From positions 1 to 48,440 of the forward strand of contig NZ_RQXT01000055.1 of the NCBI RefSeq assembly GCF_003863365.1: 48,440 nt of DNA, read 5' to 3'. Positions 28,708 through 36,689 of this stretch are shown here, piece by piece. This DNA is from Mesorhizobium tamadayense. Its GTDB lineage: Bacteria; Pseudomonadota; Alphaproteobacteria; Rhizobiales; Rhizobiaceae. How positions within the stretch are numbered: the first letter of the stretch is position 1; each line of letters opens with the position of its first letter. The position numbers were made by a program, and so were the translations under genes. The notes beneath the pieces were generated by a model. That model was not told the origin of the DNA and did not search any database. It was given only the letters and a program-made list of their open reading frames with translations.

Positions 28708-29507
28708 GCGTCGGTCTCGCGGAACAGCGCCTGCAGCTTGCCGAACGGCATGGCCGCGCGGGTGAAGCCGAAGGTGCCGTCCTGCTGGATCTCGCGTGCC
28801 GCCGTTTCCAGCATGCCGTAGGCGAAATTCGTCAGCCACGGTCCGAGCGAGATGCGCTTGGCGCCGGCCATGGCAAGGTCGGCGACTGTGAAGCCCGGCC
28901 GCGCCATGACATTGACCGGCTTGCCCACCGATGCGCAGATCGTCCGCACCATGTCGGCATCGCTGATCCCAGGTGCATAAAGCACGTCCGCGCCGGCTTT
29001 CTCGAAGGCCTGCAGCCGCTTGATCGTGTCGTCGAGATCGGTCTTGCCCCACAGGAAGTTTTCGGCCCGCGCGGTGAAGACGAAATCGTGCTTGAGCGCC
29101 CGAGCAGCCTCGGCGGCCGCGGCGACCCGTTCGACCGCATGCGAGAAATCGTAGATCGGATTGTCGGGATCGCCCGTATGGTCCTCGATCGAGCAGCCGG
29201 CAAGGCCGGCGGCTTCGGCCGCGAAGACGGTTTCGGCGGCCTGCTCGGCACTGTCGCCCTTGCCGCGTTCGAGGTCGGCCGAGACCGGCAGGTCGGTTGC
29301 CGCCGTCACCTCGCGGCAATGGTGGATCATGGCATCGAACGTCACGGCGCCGTCGGGCAGGCCGCGCGAGAAGGCAAAGCCGGCGCTGGTCGTGGCCAGG
29401 GCCTTGAAGCCGAAGGAGGCGAGAAGCTTGGTCGTGCCGACATCCCAGGGGTTGGGCATGACGAAAGTCGAGGCATGCAGGTCGCGAAAAATCTTGCCCT
29501 TGTCCAT
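28704..29507 (-). CDS. Isocitrate lyase/PEP mutase superfamily protein
   Basis: Cytoplasmic (beta/alpha)8-barrel protein of 267 residues. Family blocks: MPNPWDVGTTKLLASFGFKALATTSAG near the N-terminus, DLPVSADLERG, and GCSIEDHTGD with metal-binding acids. The isocitrate lyase KKCGH loop is missing, so it is not an isocitrate lyase; members of this branch include PEP mutases, oxaloacetate decarboxylases and lyases for 2-methyl or dimethylmalate-type acids. The substrate is unknown. It overlaps the downstream hydroxyproline dehydratase gene by four bases, suggesting a shared pathway or coordinated dosage. Confidence 0.85.
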   Translation of the reverse strand: MDKGKIFRDLHASTFVMPNPWDVGTTKLLASFGFKALATTSAGFAFSRGLPDGAVTFDAMIHHCREVTAATDLPVSADLERGKGDSAEQAAETVFAAEAAGLAGCSIEDHTGDPDNPIYDFSHAVERVAAAAEAARALKHDFVFTARAENFLWGKTDLDDTIKRLQAFEKAGADVLYAPGISDADMVRTICASVGKPVNVMARPGFTVADLAMAGAKRISLGPWLTNFAYGMLETAAREIQQDGTFGFTRAAMPFGKLQALFRETDA

Positions 29508-29588
29508 GGCGGATCCTCAATCGTGATCGGGGTTGTGAGGGGAAATCTATCGCGGCCGCCCGGGTCGGGCAAATCGAATGCGTTCGGC

Positions 29589-30443
29589 TTAGAAGCGTTT
29601 GGCGTTCTCTGCTGACAATTTCTCGAAGGCGTCGGAGTCCCTCACATAGCGCGACCTGGCGTCGTCCCAATGATAGGTGACCGAAATGTCGCGCGAGGCG
29701 GCTTCGGGCGCCGGTTCCTCGCAGCTTTCGCCGCTCGGCCTGGTGGTATCGGTCACCGTCACCTTGATCGCCGCATAGGGTTTTTCGTCGCCGGGCGTTT
29801 GGAAGGACAGGTCCTGCGTGCGCTTATAGGCGCAGACATTCTCATCGAACGTGTTGATCTGGTCGATCGGTTCGAAACGGTCGTCGCGAACCAGGATCAG
29901 TATGGTGCTGACATAACCCTGGTTCGAATTGAAATGCGCGCTCATGGTGATGAGCGCGTCGTCGCCGGGGCCAAGCGCGAGCTTGCCGGGATCGCGAAAA
30001 TAGCTGTTCTGGTCGGTGCCGACATTGACCGAGTCGAGCAGCTTCGGCTTGCCCGCGAGCTCGTAGAGCGCCAGCGCCGCAAACCCCTCGGCGCTGTCTT
30101 GCGCCCGTCCAAGGTCGAAAAGCATGGTCAGCCGGTCCTTGCCGCCAACCTTTATAGCAGGAACGGCGGCGTTGGGCAGGTTGACGGTCTCGGGCGGCGG
30201 GCCGCCTTCGTCGCCGCCGAGGATATGGCGCATCTCGATCGGCGCGCTGCTCTTGTAGAAACTGTCATCGCCTGCGGCGAGATCAGGGACGACCATCCTG
30301 GCGAGGTCGAGATAGGTAACGTCCTGATGTCCGGGAACGGCGCTGTTCAGCTCCGGAAAGCTGACGGCTTGCGCGTCCGCCGCCGCCCACTGCCACAGCA
30401 GTAGCAGGCATGCAAGCACGAGACGGGATAAGACGGAAATCAT
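29589..30443 (-). CDS. Secreted protein of unknown function
   Basis: Protein of 284 residues from ATG 30443 (MISVLSRLVL), with GAGGGG eight bases upstream; six further in-frame codons exist upstream. A Sec signal peptide covers about residues 1-25 (hydrophobic core LVLACLLLLWQWAA, cleavage near ADAQA). The mature part is mainly beta-rich and acidic, with Cys in ENVCAYKR and ESCEEP that might pair. No enzyme motif or family is recognised. Its rhizobial codon use argues for a real gene. It is 64 bases downstream of the HAD gene on the same strand and may be at the end of the dut transcript. Confidence 0.75.
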   Translation of the reverse strand: MISVLSRLVLACLLLLWQWAAADAQAVSFPELNSAVPGHQDVTYLDLARMVVPDLAAGDDSFYKSSAPIEMRHILGGDEGGPPPETVNLPNAAVPAIKVGGKDRLTMLFDLGRAQDSAEGFAALALYELAGKPKLLDSVNVGTDQNSYFRDPGKLALGPGDDALITMSAHFNSNQGYVSTILILVRDDRFEPIDQINTFDENVCAYKRTQDLSFQTPGDEKPYAAIKVTVTDTTRPSGESCEEPAPEAASRDISVTYHWDDARSRYVRDSDAFEKLSAENAKRF

Positions 30444-30507
30444 GGAAAGCGCCCCTCGCATGTGTCTACGCTAACACGGCGTTTTGCGGCGCGCAGCCGG
30501 GACGCGA

Positions 30508-31167
30508 TCAGGGTATCGGCACCAGTTCTGCCAACTCGCGCATATCGTCGAACAGGATGCCGCCGGCCTCTTCCAGACCATGGGGGTCGGAATAGGGGTC
30601 TGCATGATAGGAAAACACCCGCATGCCGGCGGCAATGCCGGCCTGGGTGCCGGCGACGCTGTCCTCGATGACGATGCAGTCGGCGGGCGCGAAGCCCATC
30701 GTCTTTGCGGCATGAAGGAAGAGGTCCGGGAACGGCTTGCCGCGCCTGACCATAGTCGAGGAGAACATGGCATGCTCGAACAGCGGCAACAGGCCGGTCT
30801 GCCCGAGCGTGATATGCATCTTCGAGACCCGGGCCGAGGAAGCAACGCAATAGGCAATGCCGGCCGCGCGCACCTTCTCGATGAAATCGCGCACGTGAGG
30901 GATTGCCTCGACGCCATGCGCGAACAGGTCCGGCAGGTCGGCATTCCAGCGTTCGACGAAGTCGGCGCCGAGCCTGACGTCGGTCGTCTCCTCGATCTCT
31001 TTCTGCACCGAGGCCATGCTGCGGCCGGAGAAGTTCTTGCGGCAATATTCGAATGTGGTTTGAAAACCGGCCTCGGAAAGCCATTCCGCGAGGCGTTTGT
31101 TGGCAAGGTTCTCGGTGTCGACCAGGACCCCGTCGCAGTCGAAGATGACGAGTTTGGGTATTGCCAT
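30508..31167 (-). CDS. HAD-superfamily phosphatase
   Basis: HAD hydrolase of 219 residues with the DhD motif I FDCDGVLVDTE (Asp nucleophile at residue 10), motif II Ser in VASSARVSKM, the Lys of motif III in RRGKPFPDLFLHAA and the motif IV acids in IVIEDSVAG. The alpha-helical cap inserted after motif I places it with the beta-phosphoglucomutase/phosphoglycolate-phosphatase-like group. The substrate is unknown. It starts immediately after the dut stop codon (TGAATG), so the two genes are translationally linked, suggesting a role in nucleotide or sugar-phosphate housekeeping. Confidence 0.88.
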   Translation of the reverse strand: MAIPKLVIFDCDGVLVDTENLANKRLAEWLSEAGFQTTFEYCRKNFSGRSMASVQKEIEETTDVRLGADFVERWNADLPDLFAHGVEAIPHVRDFIEKVRAAGIAYCVASSARVSKMHITLGQTGLLPLFEHAMFSSTMVRRGKPFPDLFLHAAKTMGFAPADCIVIEDSVAGTQAGIAAGMRVFSYHADPYSDPHGLEEAGGILFDDMRELAELVPIP

Positions 31168-31653
31168 TCAAGCCGTGCCGGTCGACCCGAAACCGCCGGC
31201 GCCCCGCGCCGTGCCGCCGGCGAGCGGACGTTCCTCGCTGGCCACCTGCGTCACCGCGGCAAACACGATCTGCGCGATGCGCATGCCGCGCGTCACGGCG
31301 AAGTCTTCGTCACCGAGATTGATCAGCAGCACCTTCACCTCGCCGCGATAGTCGCTGTCGATGGTGCCGGGCGTGTTGAGGACGGTCAGCCCATGCTTGA
31401 AGGCGAGGCCGGAACGCGGCCGGACCTGGCCTTCCATGCCTTGAGGGATTTCCAGGATCAGCCCTGTCGGCACCAGCGCGCGCTTTCCAGGCAGAATGAG
31501 CAGCGGCCGGTCTTCCGGCACCGCGGCACGCAGGTCCATGCCGGCGGCGCCCGCGCTCTCATAAGCAGGCAACGGCAAGCCCTCGCCATGCGGAAGCCTG
31601 ACGAAACCGACGGTGGGGCCGATGACGGAGGAAGGATAGACAGCGGTGCGCAT
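31168..31653 (-). CDS. dut: Deoxyuridine 5'-triphosphate nucleotidohydrolase
   Basis: Trimeric dUTPase of 161 residues that hydrolyses dUTP to dUMP and pyrophosphate, keeping uracil out of DNA. The five family motifs are seen: AAGMDLRAAV (I), QVRPRSGLA (II), NTPGTIDSDYRGEV (III), RGMRIAQIVF (IV) and a C-terminal RGAGGFGSTG (V) that closes on the nucleotide. Complete and of normal length. First gene of a minus-strand pair with the HAD phosphatase. Confidence 0.96.
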   Translation of the reverse strand: MRTAVYPSSVIGPTVGFVRLPHGEGLPLPAYESAGAAGMDLRAAVPEDRPLLILPGKRALVPTGLILEIPQGMEGQVRPRSGLAFKHGLTVLNTPGTIDSDYRGEVKVLLINLGDEDFAVTRGMRIAQIVFAAVTQVASEERPLAGGTARGAGGFGSTGTA

Positions 31654-31737
31654 GAGCCCATTCCTATCGACGCGAATGGCGATTCGGTCAACTCGACTGC
31701 AGTGCTATCAACGGTTTTCTTTCAGCTTTTGTTTCAC

Positions 31738-31782
31738 GCATCTCGCTGTCCCAAAATCGCTACGCAGTTTTGGGCGACATGC
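31738..31782. repeat. Rhizobial-type intergenic palindromic element
   Basis: GCATCTCG-CTGT-CCCAAAA on the left and TTTTGGGCGACATGC on the right form an imperfect stem with a 4-base bulge around the loop TCGCTACGCAG. I recall closely similar elements, with the sense CCCAAAACCGCTGCGCACTT, scattered between genes in Mesorhizobium and relatives. Identity as a genome-wide repeat is from memory and needs a search. The gap 31654-31867 holds nothing else that I can name. Confidence 0.65.
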
Positions 31783-31867
31783 ACGACGGTCGAAACTCAA
31801 TCAACTGGCAATGGCCGAGATGGGTGGATAGCGGGAGTTGCGGAACTGGTTGACCGGACTACGCCGA

Positions 31868-32320
31868 TCAAAGCGCAATCGCCGTTTCCTCTTTCGCGGT
31901 CCGGATCACCATCATGGTGACGAAACGCGCGACATTGGTCTGCTCTCTAAACAGCCTGTCGCACAGCGCTTCATACTCTGCCATGTCGCGCAAGTGAAGG
32001 AACAGGGCGATGTCGGCTTCGCCCGTAACGGAATACGCTTGCGAGACGGCAACCTCCGCGCTTGCAAGGTCCAGAAAACGCCGCGTGTGTTGCTCTCCGT
32101 GGAGTTTCAGCTCCACTGTGACCAATGCCTTCAGCACGCGTCCGGTTCCTGCAGGATTGAGGATAGCGACAATGCGGTCGATCACGCCTGTCTTTCGCAA
32201 TCGACGAACCCGGCGCAGGCAACTGGATGGAGATAGCGCCACCTCGTCGGCCATCTCCACGTTCGTTTTCGACGCGTCACGCTGGAGAAGATTCAGAAGC
32301 TTCTTGTCGATCTGGTCCAT
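31868..32320 (-). CDS. Lrp/AsnC-family transcriptional regulator
   Basis: Regulator of 150 residues from ATG 32320 (MDQIDKKLLNLLQRD), which fits the family start; longer open sequence upstream crosses the operator region. Winged helix-turn-helix in about residues 4-60 (MADEVALSPSSCLRRVRRLRKTGVI) and an effector-binding RAM/AsnC domain in about 70-145. Divergent from a Gate-domain membrane protein gene, with phased TGCAAT half-sites between them, so it probably controls both. Amino-acid effectors are usual for the family. This pair is more A/T-rich than its surroundings. Confidence 0.9.
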   Translation of the reverse strand: MDQIDKKLLNLLQRDASKTNVEMADEVALSPSSCLRRVRRLRKTGVIDRIVAILNPAGTGRVLKALVTVELKLHGEQHTRRFLDLASAEVAVSQAYSVTGEADIALFLHLRDMAEYEALCDRLFREQTNVARFVTMMVIRTAKEETAIAL

Positions 32321-32334
32321 TCGCCTCGTCTTCC

Positions 32335-32388
32335 GCAATACAAGCATGCAATAAAATTGCACATCAATGCAATATTTGACCGCAAATT
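32335..32388. promoter_or_regulatory. Candidate Lrp operator with phased TGCAAT half-sites
   Basis: Half-sites GCAAT (32335-32339), TGCAAT (32347-32352), ATTGCA (32356-32361), TGCAAT (32368-32373) and GCAAATT (32382-32388) recur at about 10-13 base intervals, roughly one helical turn. TGCAAT-AAA-ATTGCA is a perfect inverted repeat. This layout suits an Lrp octamer wrapping the divergent promoter. Confidence 0.65.
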
Positions 32389-32439
32389 CCAGCGGCATCG
32401 GGCTACCTCCCTATTGAAGACCGCGGGAGGAGCCTTTCG

Positions 32440-33450
32440 ATGGCCGTTATCAAAGCCGCTATGCGTAACACCAAGGAAACGCTTGATATTTACTGGGCGC
32501 TTGTTCGGATCATGGCACCGATCGCGGTTGTTGCCGAGATACTGTCGCGCACGGGGGTGATCAAAGCGGTAACACCTGTATTCGATCCCGTTATGGGATT
32601 TATCGGGCTGCCCCCGGAACTGGGATTGGCATGGCTAACCGCAATGTTGATTGGAATTTGGGGTGCCGTTCCGTTGATCTTTGCGCTCGTTCCGGCATCC
32701 ACGCTCAGCGCGGCGGATGTCACCATTTTCTCAGCGCTGATTCTTTATGCGCATGGATTGCCAATCGAGCAAAAAATCATCCAAAAGGCTGGCCCGGGGA
32801 TGGTCGCGACAACGCTCTTGCGCATTGTTGGCGGCCTGATCTACGCCTTTCTTCTTCACCGCCTGTTCGCCGCCACGGGTTGGCTGTCCTCGCCCGTGAA
32901 CCCCGCGTGGATTCCGGTAAGCGCGACTCCCGATTGGATCACGTTCTTCCTGGGACTGGCAGAGACGATGATCACAATGCTTATCATCCTTGTCGTCTTA
33001 TCCTGGGGACTTGAGATTCTGAGGCTGACCGGCCTGCTCGATTTGATGATGAGGGCGCTCTCGCCGGTGCTGCGTCTTGCTGGAATACAAGGAGAAGCCG
33101 GACACTTCACGGCAGTCGGCCTTTTCTTGGGAATTTCTTATGGCGGCGGGCTGCTAATTCGCGAGGCGCGGCGCGGCGCGATATCTCCACGTCAGATCTT
33201 TCTGTCCTGCATCTTCATGGGTTTCGCCCACAGCGTGATTGAGGACACGTTGCTTGTTGTGGCGCTTGGCGCCGATCTCGCGGCAGTCCTGCTCGGGAGG
33301 CTCGTTTTCGCCGTTGCGGCCACAGCGACGATTGCCGTCCTGCTTCGAACCGTCTCCGACAATAGCTTCTATATATGGGCTTTTCGCAGGCCGAGCGTGA
33401 ACACAAGCCGAGGAGTGCACTCCACCGCTCAGGTCACAACGTCTCTCTAG
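32440..33450 (+). CDS. Nucleoside-recognition (Gate) domain membrane protein
   Basis: Integral membrane protein of 336 residues with about eight to ten hydrophobic segments. Two Gate-like regions are visible: LDIYWALVRIMAPIAVVAEILSRTGVIKAVTPVF near the N-terminus and LLDLMMRALSPVLRLAGIQGEAG with FLGISYGGGLLIREA later. Gate domains occur in nucleoside transporters, FeoB and spore proteins, so transport is likely but the substrate is unknown. Start ATG has GGGAGGAG eight bases upstream. Codon use is visibly richer in A/T at third positions than the flanking genes. Divergent Lrp regulator suggests amino-acid-responsive expression. Confidence 0.82.
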   Translation: MAVIKAAMRNTKETLDIYWALVRIMAPIAVVAEILSRTGVIKAVTPVFDPVMGFIGLPPELGLAWLTAMLIGIWGAVPLIFALVPASTLSAADVTIFSALILYAHGLPIEQKIIQKAGPGMVATTLLRIVGGLIYAFLLHRLFAATGWLSSPVNPAWIPVSATPDWITFFLGLAETMITMLIILVVLSWGLEILRLTGLLDLMMRALSPVLRLAGIQGEAGHFTAVGLFLGISYGGGLLIREARRGAISPRQIFLSCIFMGFAHSVIEDTLLVVALGADLAAVLLGRLVFAVAATATIAVLLRTVSDNSFYIWAFRRPSVNTSRGVHSTAQVTTSL

Positions 33451-33486
33451 GGTCGAACTCGGTCGCGCAGCGCTATTGAGTTTGAC

Positions 33487-33957
33487 CTAGCGCAACTCTA
33501 CCGGAACAATCGTCGTCTCCTTGATCTCTTCCATCACGAAGGAAGCGGAGACGTCCGACAGCGGCACCTTGGCGATCAGCCTCTGGTAGAGCCTGTCATA
33601 GGCTTTGACGTCGGCGACGCGGGCCCGCAGCACATAGTCGAGGTCGCCCGACATCCGGTAGACGCCGGTGATCTCGGCAAAGCCGGTCACCGCCGCGCGG
33701 AATTTTTGCAGCCAGTCCGGGTCGTGGTTCGAGGTGCGGATGAGGATGAACACCGAAAGCCCGAGCCCGAGCTTGTCGGCATCGACCAGCGCCACGCGCC
33801 CGGTGATTACGCCGTCCTCCTCCAGCCGCTTGACGCGCCGCCAGCAGGCATTGCGCGAAAGCGCCACGCGCTCCGACAACTGGTCGACGGAAAGCGTGCC
33901 GTCGCGCTGCAACTCAGCCAGCAATCTTCGATCAATTTCGTCGATGTCGAATGCCAT
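33487..33957 (-). CDS. Second Lrp/AsnC-family transcriptional regulator
   Basis: Regulator of 156 residues with a winged helix-turn-helix (about 5-60, LAELQRDGTLSVDQLSERVALSRNACWRRVKRL) and C-terminal RAM domain. It is not a close copy of the Lrp at 31868; the helices and linker differ, and its codon use is high-GC like the chromosome. It ends 37 bases after the Gate protein gene, in convergent orientation. A perfect inverted repeat lies across its own ribosome-binding region. The target is unknown; the divergent DUF6356 gene is a possibility. Confidence 0.92.
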   Translation of the reverse strand: MAFDIDEIDRRLLAELQRDGTLSVDQLSERVALSRNACWRRVKRLEEDGVITGRVALVDADKLGLGLSVFILIRTSNHDPDWLQKFRAAVTGFAEITGVYRMSGDLDYVLRARVADVKAYDRLYQRLIAKVPLSDVSASFVMEEIKETTIVPVELR

Positions 33958-33959
33958 TC

Positions 33960-33977
33960 TTGGGATAAATGTCCCAA
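33960..33977. promoter_or_regulatory. Inverted repeat at the second lrp start
   Basis: TTGGGA-TAAATG-TCCCAA is a perfect inverted repeat with 6-base arms immediately upstream of the minus-strand start codon. The place suits an autoregulatory site or a hairpin that masks the ribosome-binding site. Confidence 0.45.
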
Positions 33978-34072
33978 AAAATGGTTAAACACAAGGACAA
34001 TTTGAGACCGATGAACCTTCAGACCATGGCAGGATACCCAGCATCGGGGACTCATCCCGGCAGGAGGGATCC

Positions 34073-34327
34073 ATGACGACACGATTTTCGGCGCTTTTCA
34101 CCGCTCACCCGGCCAAGGTCGGCGAGACCTATTTCGGCCATATGGCCTTTGCCGCATGGTTCTGCTCGCGCCTGTCGATGGCCGCGGGCGCGGCCCTCGT
34201 TCACGCTTTCTTGCCGTTTCTGTTCGAGACTACGGCCAGCCGAATCGTTCGCGAGCTCTACGAGCGCACGCACAACAGAGGCTCACACGCGACCCAGGAG
34301 CCTCAGGCTCTGATGGATCGCGCCTGA
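34073..34327 (+). CDS. DUF6356-type small membrane-associated protein
   Basis: Small protein of 84 residues (MTTRFSALFTAHPAKVGETYFGHMAFAAWF) with one moderately hydrophobic stretch at about 25-50. It matches my recollection of the DUF6356 family, in which HPAKVGETYFGH is conserved; the function is unknown. GGAGGG precedes the ATG. It lies 16 bases before the frameshifted amidotransferase, so both may be on one transcript. Confidence 0.78.
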   Translation: MTTRFSALFTAHPAKVGETYFGHMAFAAWFCSRLSMAAGAALVHAFLPFLFETTASRIVRELYERTHNRGSHATQEPQALMDRA

Positions 34328-34343
34328 CGGATGGTGGAATGCG

Positions 34344-35137
34344 ATGTGCCGGTGGGCGGCCTATCTTGGTGAAGCAGTCTTCCTCGAGGACATCATCACC
34401 GCGCCCTGCCATTCGCTGATCGCCCAGAGCCATTGCGCCCAGGAGGCCAAGTCGCCCACCAATGGCGACGGCTTCGGCCTTGCCTGGTATGGCGACCGGC
34501 CCGAGCCGGGCCTCTACCGCGATATCTTGCCGGCCTGGTCGGACCCAAACCTGAAAAGCCTCTGCCGCCAGATCAAATCCGGCCTGTTCCTCGCCCATGT
34601 GCGGGCGTCCACCGGCGGCGCCACCAGCCGCATGAACTGCCATCCCTTCATCTCCGGCCGCTGGTCGTTCATGCGCAACGGCCAGATCGGCGGCTTCGAG
34701 AAGATCCGCCGCGCCTTGGAGAACTCGCTCTCCACGAAGTCTTCGACCAGCGCGAAGGCACCACCGATTCCGAATTGTTCTTCCTACTGATGATCGACGA
34801 AGGCCTGTCCGCCGATCCGCAAGGCGCGGTGTCGCGGGCGACCAGCCGCGTGAACGAGACTTCGCGCCGGGCCGGTCTCGAGCCTTCCCTGAAGCTGACC
34901 GCGGCCTTTTCGGACGGCCAGGCGCTGCACGCCGTGCGTTACGCCACCGACGATCATGCGCCGACGCTCCACACTTCTGTCCGCAACGGCGGCCGCTGCA
35001 TCGTCTCCGAGCCGTTCGACCGTGACGGCGGTGAGTGGCAGGCGATCCCGCCATCGAGCTTCGTCACCATGACGGCAGATGGCATGGCGATCCGAGCTTT
35101 CGCTCCCGAGGTCGCGAAGCTGGCGCTGGCGGTGTAG
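34344..35137 (+). pseudogene. Class II glutamine amidotransferase (EgtC/YafJ-like) with a frameshift
   Basis: The 5' part (to about residue 130) is open from ATG 34344: MCRWAAYLG with the nucleophile Cys2, then NGDGFGLAWYG, HVRASTGG and FMRNGQIGGFEKIRR. The normal continuation, HEVFDQREGTTDSELFFLLMIDEG, is found in another frame and runs to 35137. The two frames join near 34733/34734, where one G is missing: SLS-TK becomes SLS-DEVFDQRE if a G is restored after TCC. The total length of 794 bases plus one gives an intact 264-residue protein. Known members hydrolyse gamma-glutamyl bonds (EgtC) or are uncharacterised. A sequencing error or a real null allele are both possible. As read, the product would stop at 34790. 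Confidence 0.85.
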
Positions 35138-35285
35138 CCCCTTCGCACGCTGGCGATCGCGCCTCAACCGAAGTGACGGCGCAATTTCGATCAAGCGCCA
35201 CTCGATCTTGAATGCTGAACTTGGCTTGAAGCCACGCGCCAATCCGCCATTTCATGCTGGGCGCGGCCAAGCCGGAGCATTCATC

Positions 35286-36689
35286 ATGGATCTCGCCTTC
35301 TCCTCCACCATCGAACTCGCCGCCGCGATCGCCACGCGAAAAATCTCCGCCCTGGAGGCGCTCGACGCGCATCTGGCGCAGATCGACAGGCATAACGAGG
35401 CCATCAATGCAGTCGTCATCCTCGACCGGGAAGGGGCTCGCGAACGCGCGAAGCAAGCAGACGCGGCACTGGCGCGCGGCGACAGGCTCGGCCCGCTGCA
35501 TGGCGTGCCCTTCACCTTGAAGGACGCGCACGAGACGGCCGGCATGAAGACAACGGTCGGGTTCCCGCCCTTCGCCGATTATGTGCCGAGGCAAGACAGC
35601 CCGGTTGTTGCCCGGCTGAAGGCTGCCGACGCTGTCCTGGTCGGCAAGACCAATGTCGCCACCATGCTCAGCGACTGGCAGTCGGACAATCCGCTGTTCG
35701 GCCGCACCGGCAATCCCTGGGATCTGTCGCGCACCGCGGGCGGCTCCAGCGGCGGTGCAGCCGCCGCCGTTGCGGCAGGCCTGACTCCCTTCGACATCGG
35801 CACCGACATGCAGGACTCCATCCGCCTGCCGGCCGCCTTTTGCGGCGTCTACGGCTTGAAACCGACCGAGCATCGCGTCTCGCTGGCCGGTGCCTTTCCC
35901 GATCCGGGCAGCATTCCGCGCAGTGTGCGCTTGATGTCTTGTGTTGGGCCGATTGCTCGCAATCCGGAGGACCTGGCGCTGATCTACCAAATCATTGCCG
36001 GGCCGGATGGAGCGGATACCGATCTGGCGCCGGTGCCGGGTGACCCGATGCCGAAGCTCGAGCTGAAATCAATCCGCATCGCTTTTGCTGGCACCTTTCC
36101 CGCCCTTCCGGTGGCGGCCGAAATCAGTGCCGCGGTCGAAAGATTTGCTGCTGGGCTCGCCTCCGCCGGTGCGCGCGTCGAGGAAGCGAGTCTGCCGAAG
36201 CTCGATCTGCATGACGACCTCGCCGAGGGCGGCAAGTTGATCGGCATGATGCTGGAAGCGGCGCAACCGGAACCGCCGGCACAGCCGACGCCGGTGTCGC
36301 GCTGGTTCGCGGCGCTCGCCCGCCGCGACCGCTCGATCCTTGCCTGGGAGCGCTTCTTCGAAAGCTGCGACGCTTTGCTCTGCCCGGTCGCCATGACCAC
36401 GGCCTTTCCGCACTGCAAGCCGGGGAGCGCGCTCACGGTCAACGGCAAGGACGAGAGCTATTGGATGCTGCCGGCCTATGGCGCGGTCTTCAACTATTCC
36501 GGCCATCCGGCGCTCGCATTCCCCTGCGGGCGGGACAATGATGGCCTGCCGATCGGCTTGCAACTCGTCGGCCGGCACTGGTCGGAGGCGCGGCTGCTCG
36601 GCATCGCCGCGGCGATCGCGCCGCTCACCGGGGGCTTCCGCCGGCCCCCGGGGCTACTGAGCGAAACGCGACAGCGCGTAGGGGCCTAA
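35286..36689 (+). CDS. Amidase-signature hydrolase with altered oxyanion loop
   Basis: Amidase-signature enzyme of 467 residues, from ATG 35286 with GGAGC eight bases upstream. Catalytic Lys79 (PFTLKD), cis-Ser154 (TAGGSSGG) and nucleophile Ser178 are present, with the family's 24-residue Ser spacing. Unusually the segment before the nucleophile reads GTDMQDSIR instead of the near-invariant G(S/T)D-x-GGSIR, so the two glycines that line the oxyanion hole are Gln-Asp. Activity may be reduced or altered. No GatB/GatC genes adjoin, so it is not a tRNA amidotransferase subunit. The 3' end overlaps that of the convergent oxidase by 36 bases. Confidence 0.88.
   Translation: MDLAFSSTIELAAAIATRKISALEALDAHLAQIDRHNEAINAVVILDREGARERAKQADAALARGDRLGPLHGVPFTLKDAHETAGMKTTVGFPPFADYVPRQDSPVVARLKAADAVLVGKTNVATMLSDWQSDNPLFGRTGNPWDLSRTAGGSSGGAAAAVAAGLTPFDIGTDMQDSIRLPAAFCGVYGLKPTEHRVSLAGAFPDPGSIPRSVRLMSCVGPIARNPEDLALIYQIIAGPDGADTDLAPVPGDPMPKLELKSIRIAFAGTFPALPVAAEISAAVERFAAGLASAGARVEEASLPKLDLHDDLAEGGKLIGMMLEAAQPEPPAQPTPVSRWFAALARRDRSILAWERFFESCDALLCPVAMTTAFPHCKPGSALTVNGKDESYWMLPAYGAVFNYSGHPALAFPCGRDNDGLPIGLQLVGRHWSEARLLGIAAAIAPLTGGFRRPPGLLSETRQRVGA

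Noticed and set aside
31738..33450. Mobile island carrying the Lrp and Gate genes
   Set aside because: No integrase, transposase, tRNA or direct repeats at the borders; only base composition and one common repeat suggest transfer.
35079..35285. Upstream extension of the amidase
   Set aside because: The frame is open but overlaps the end of the amidotransferase remnant and lacks family-like residues; ATG 35286 has a good ribosome-binding site and matches the family start.
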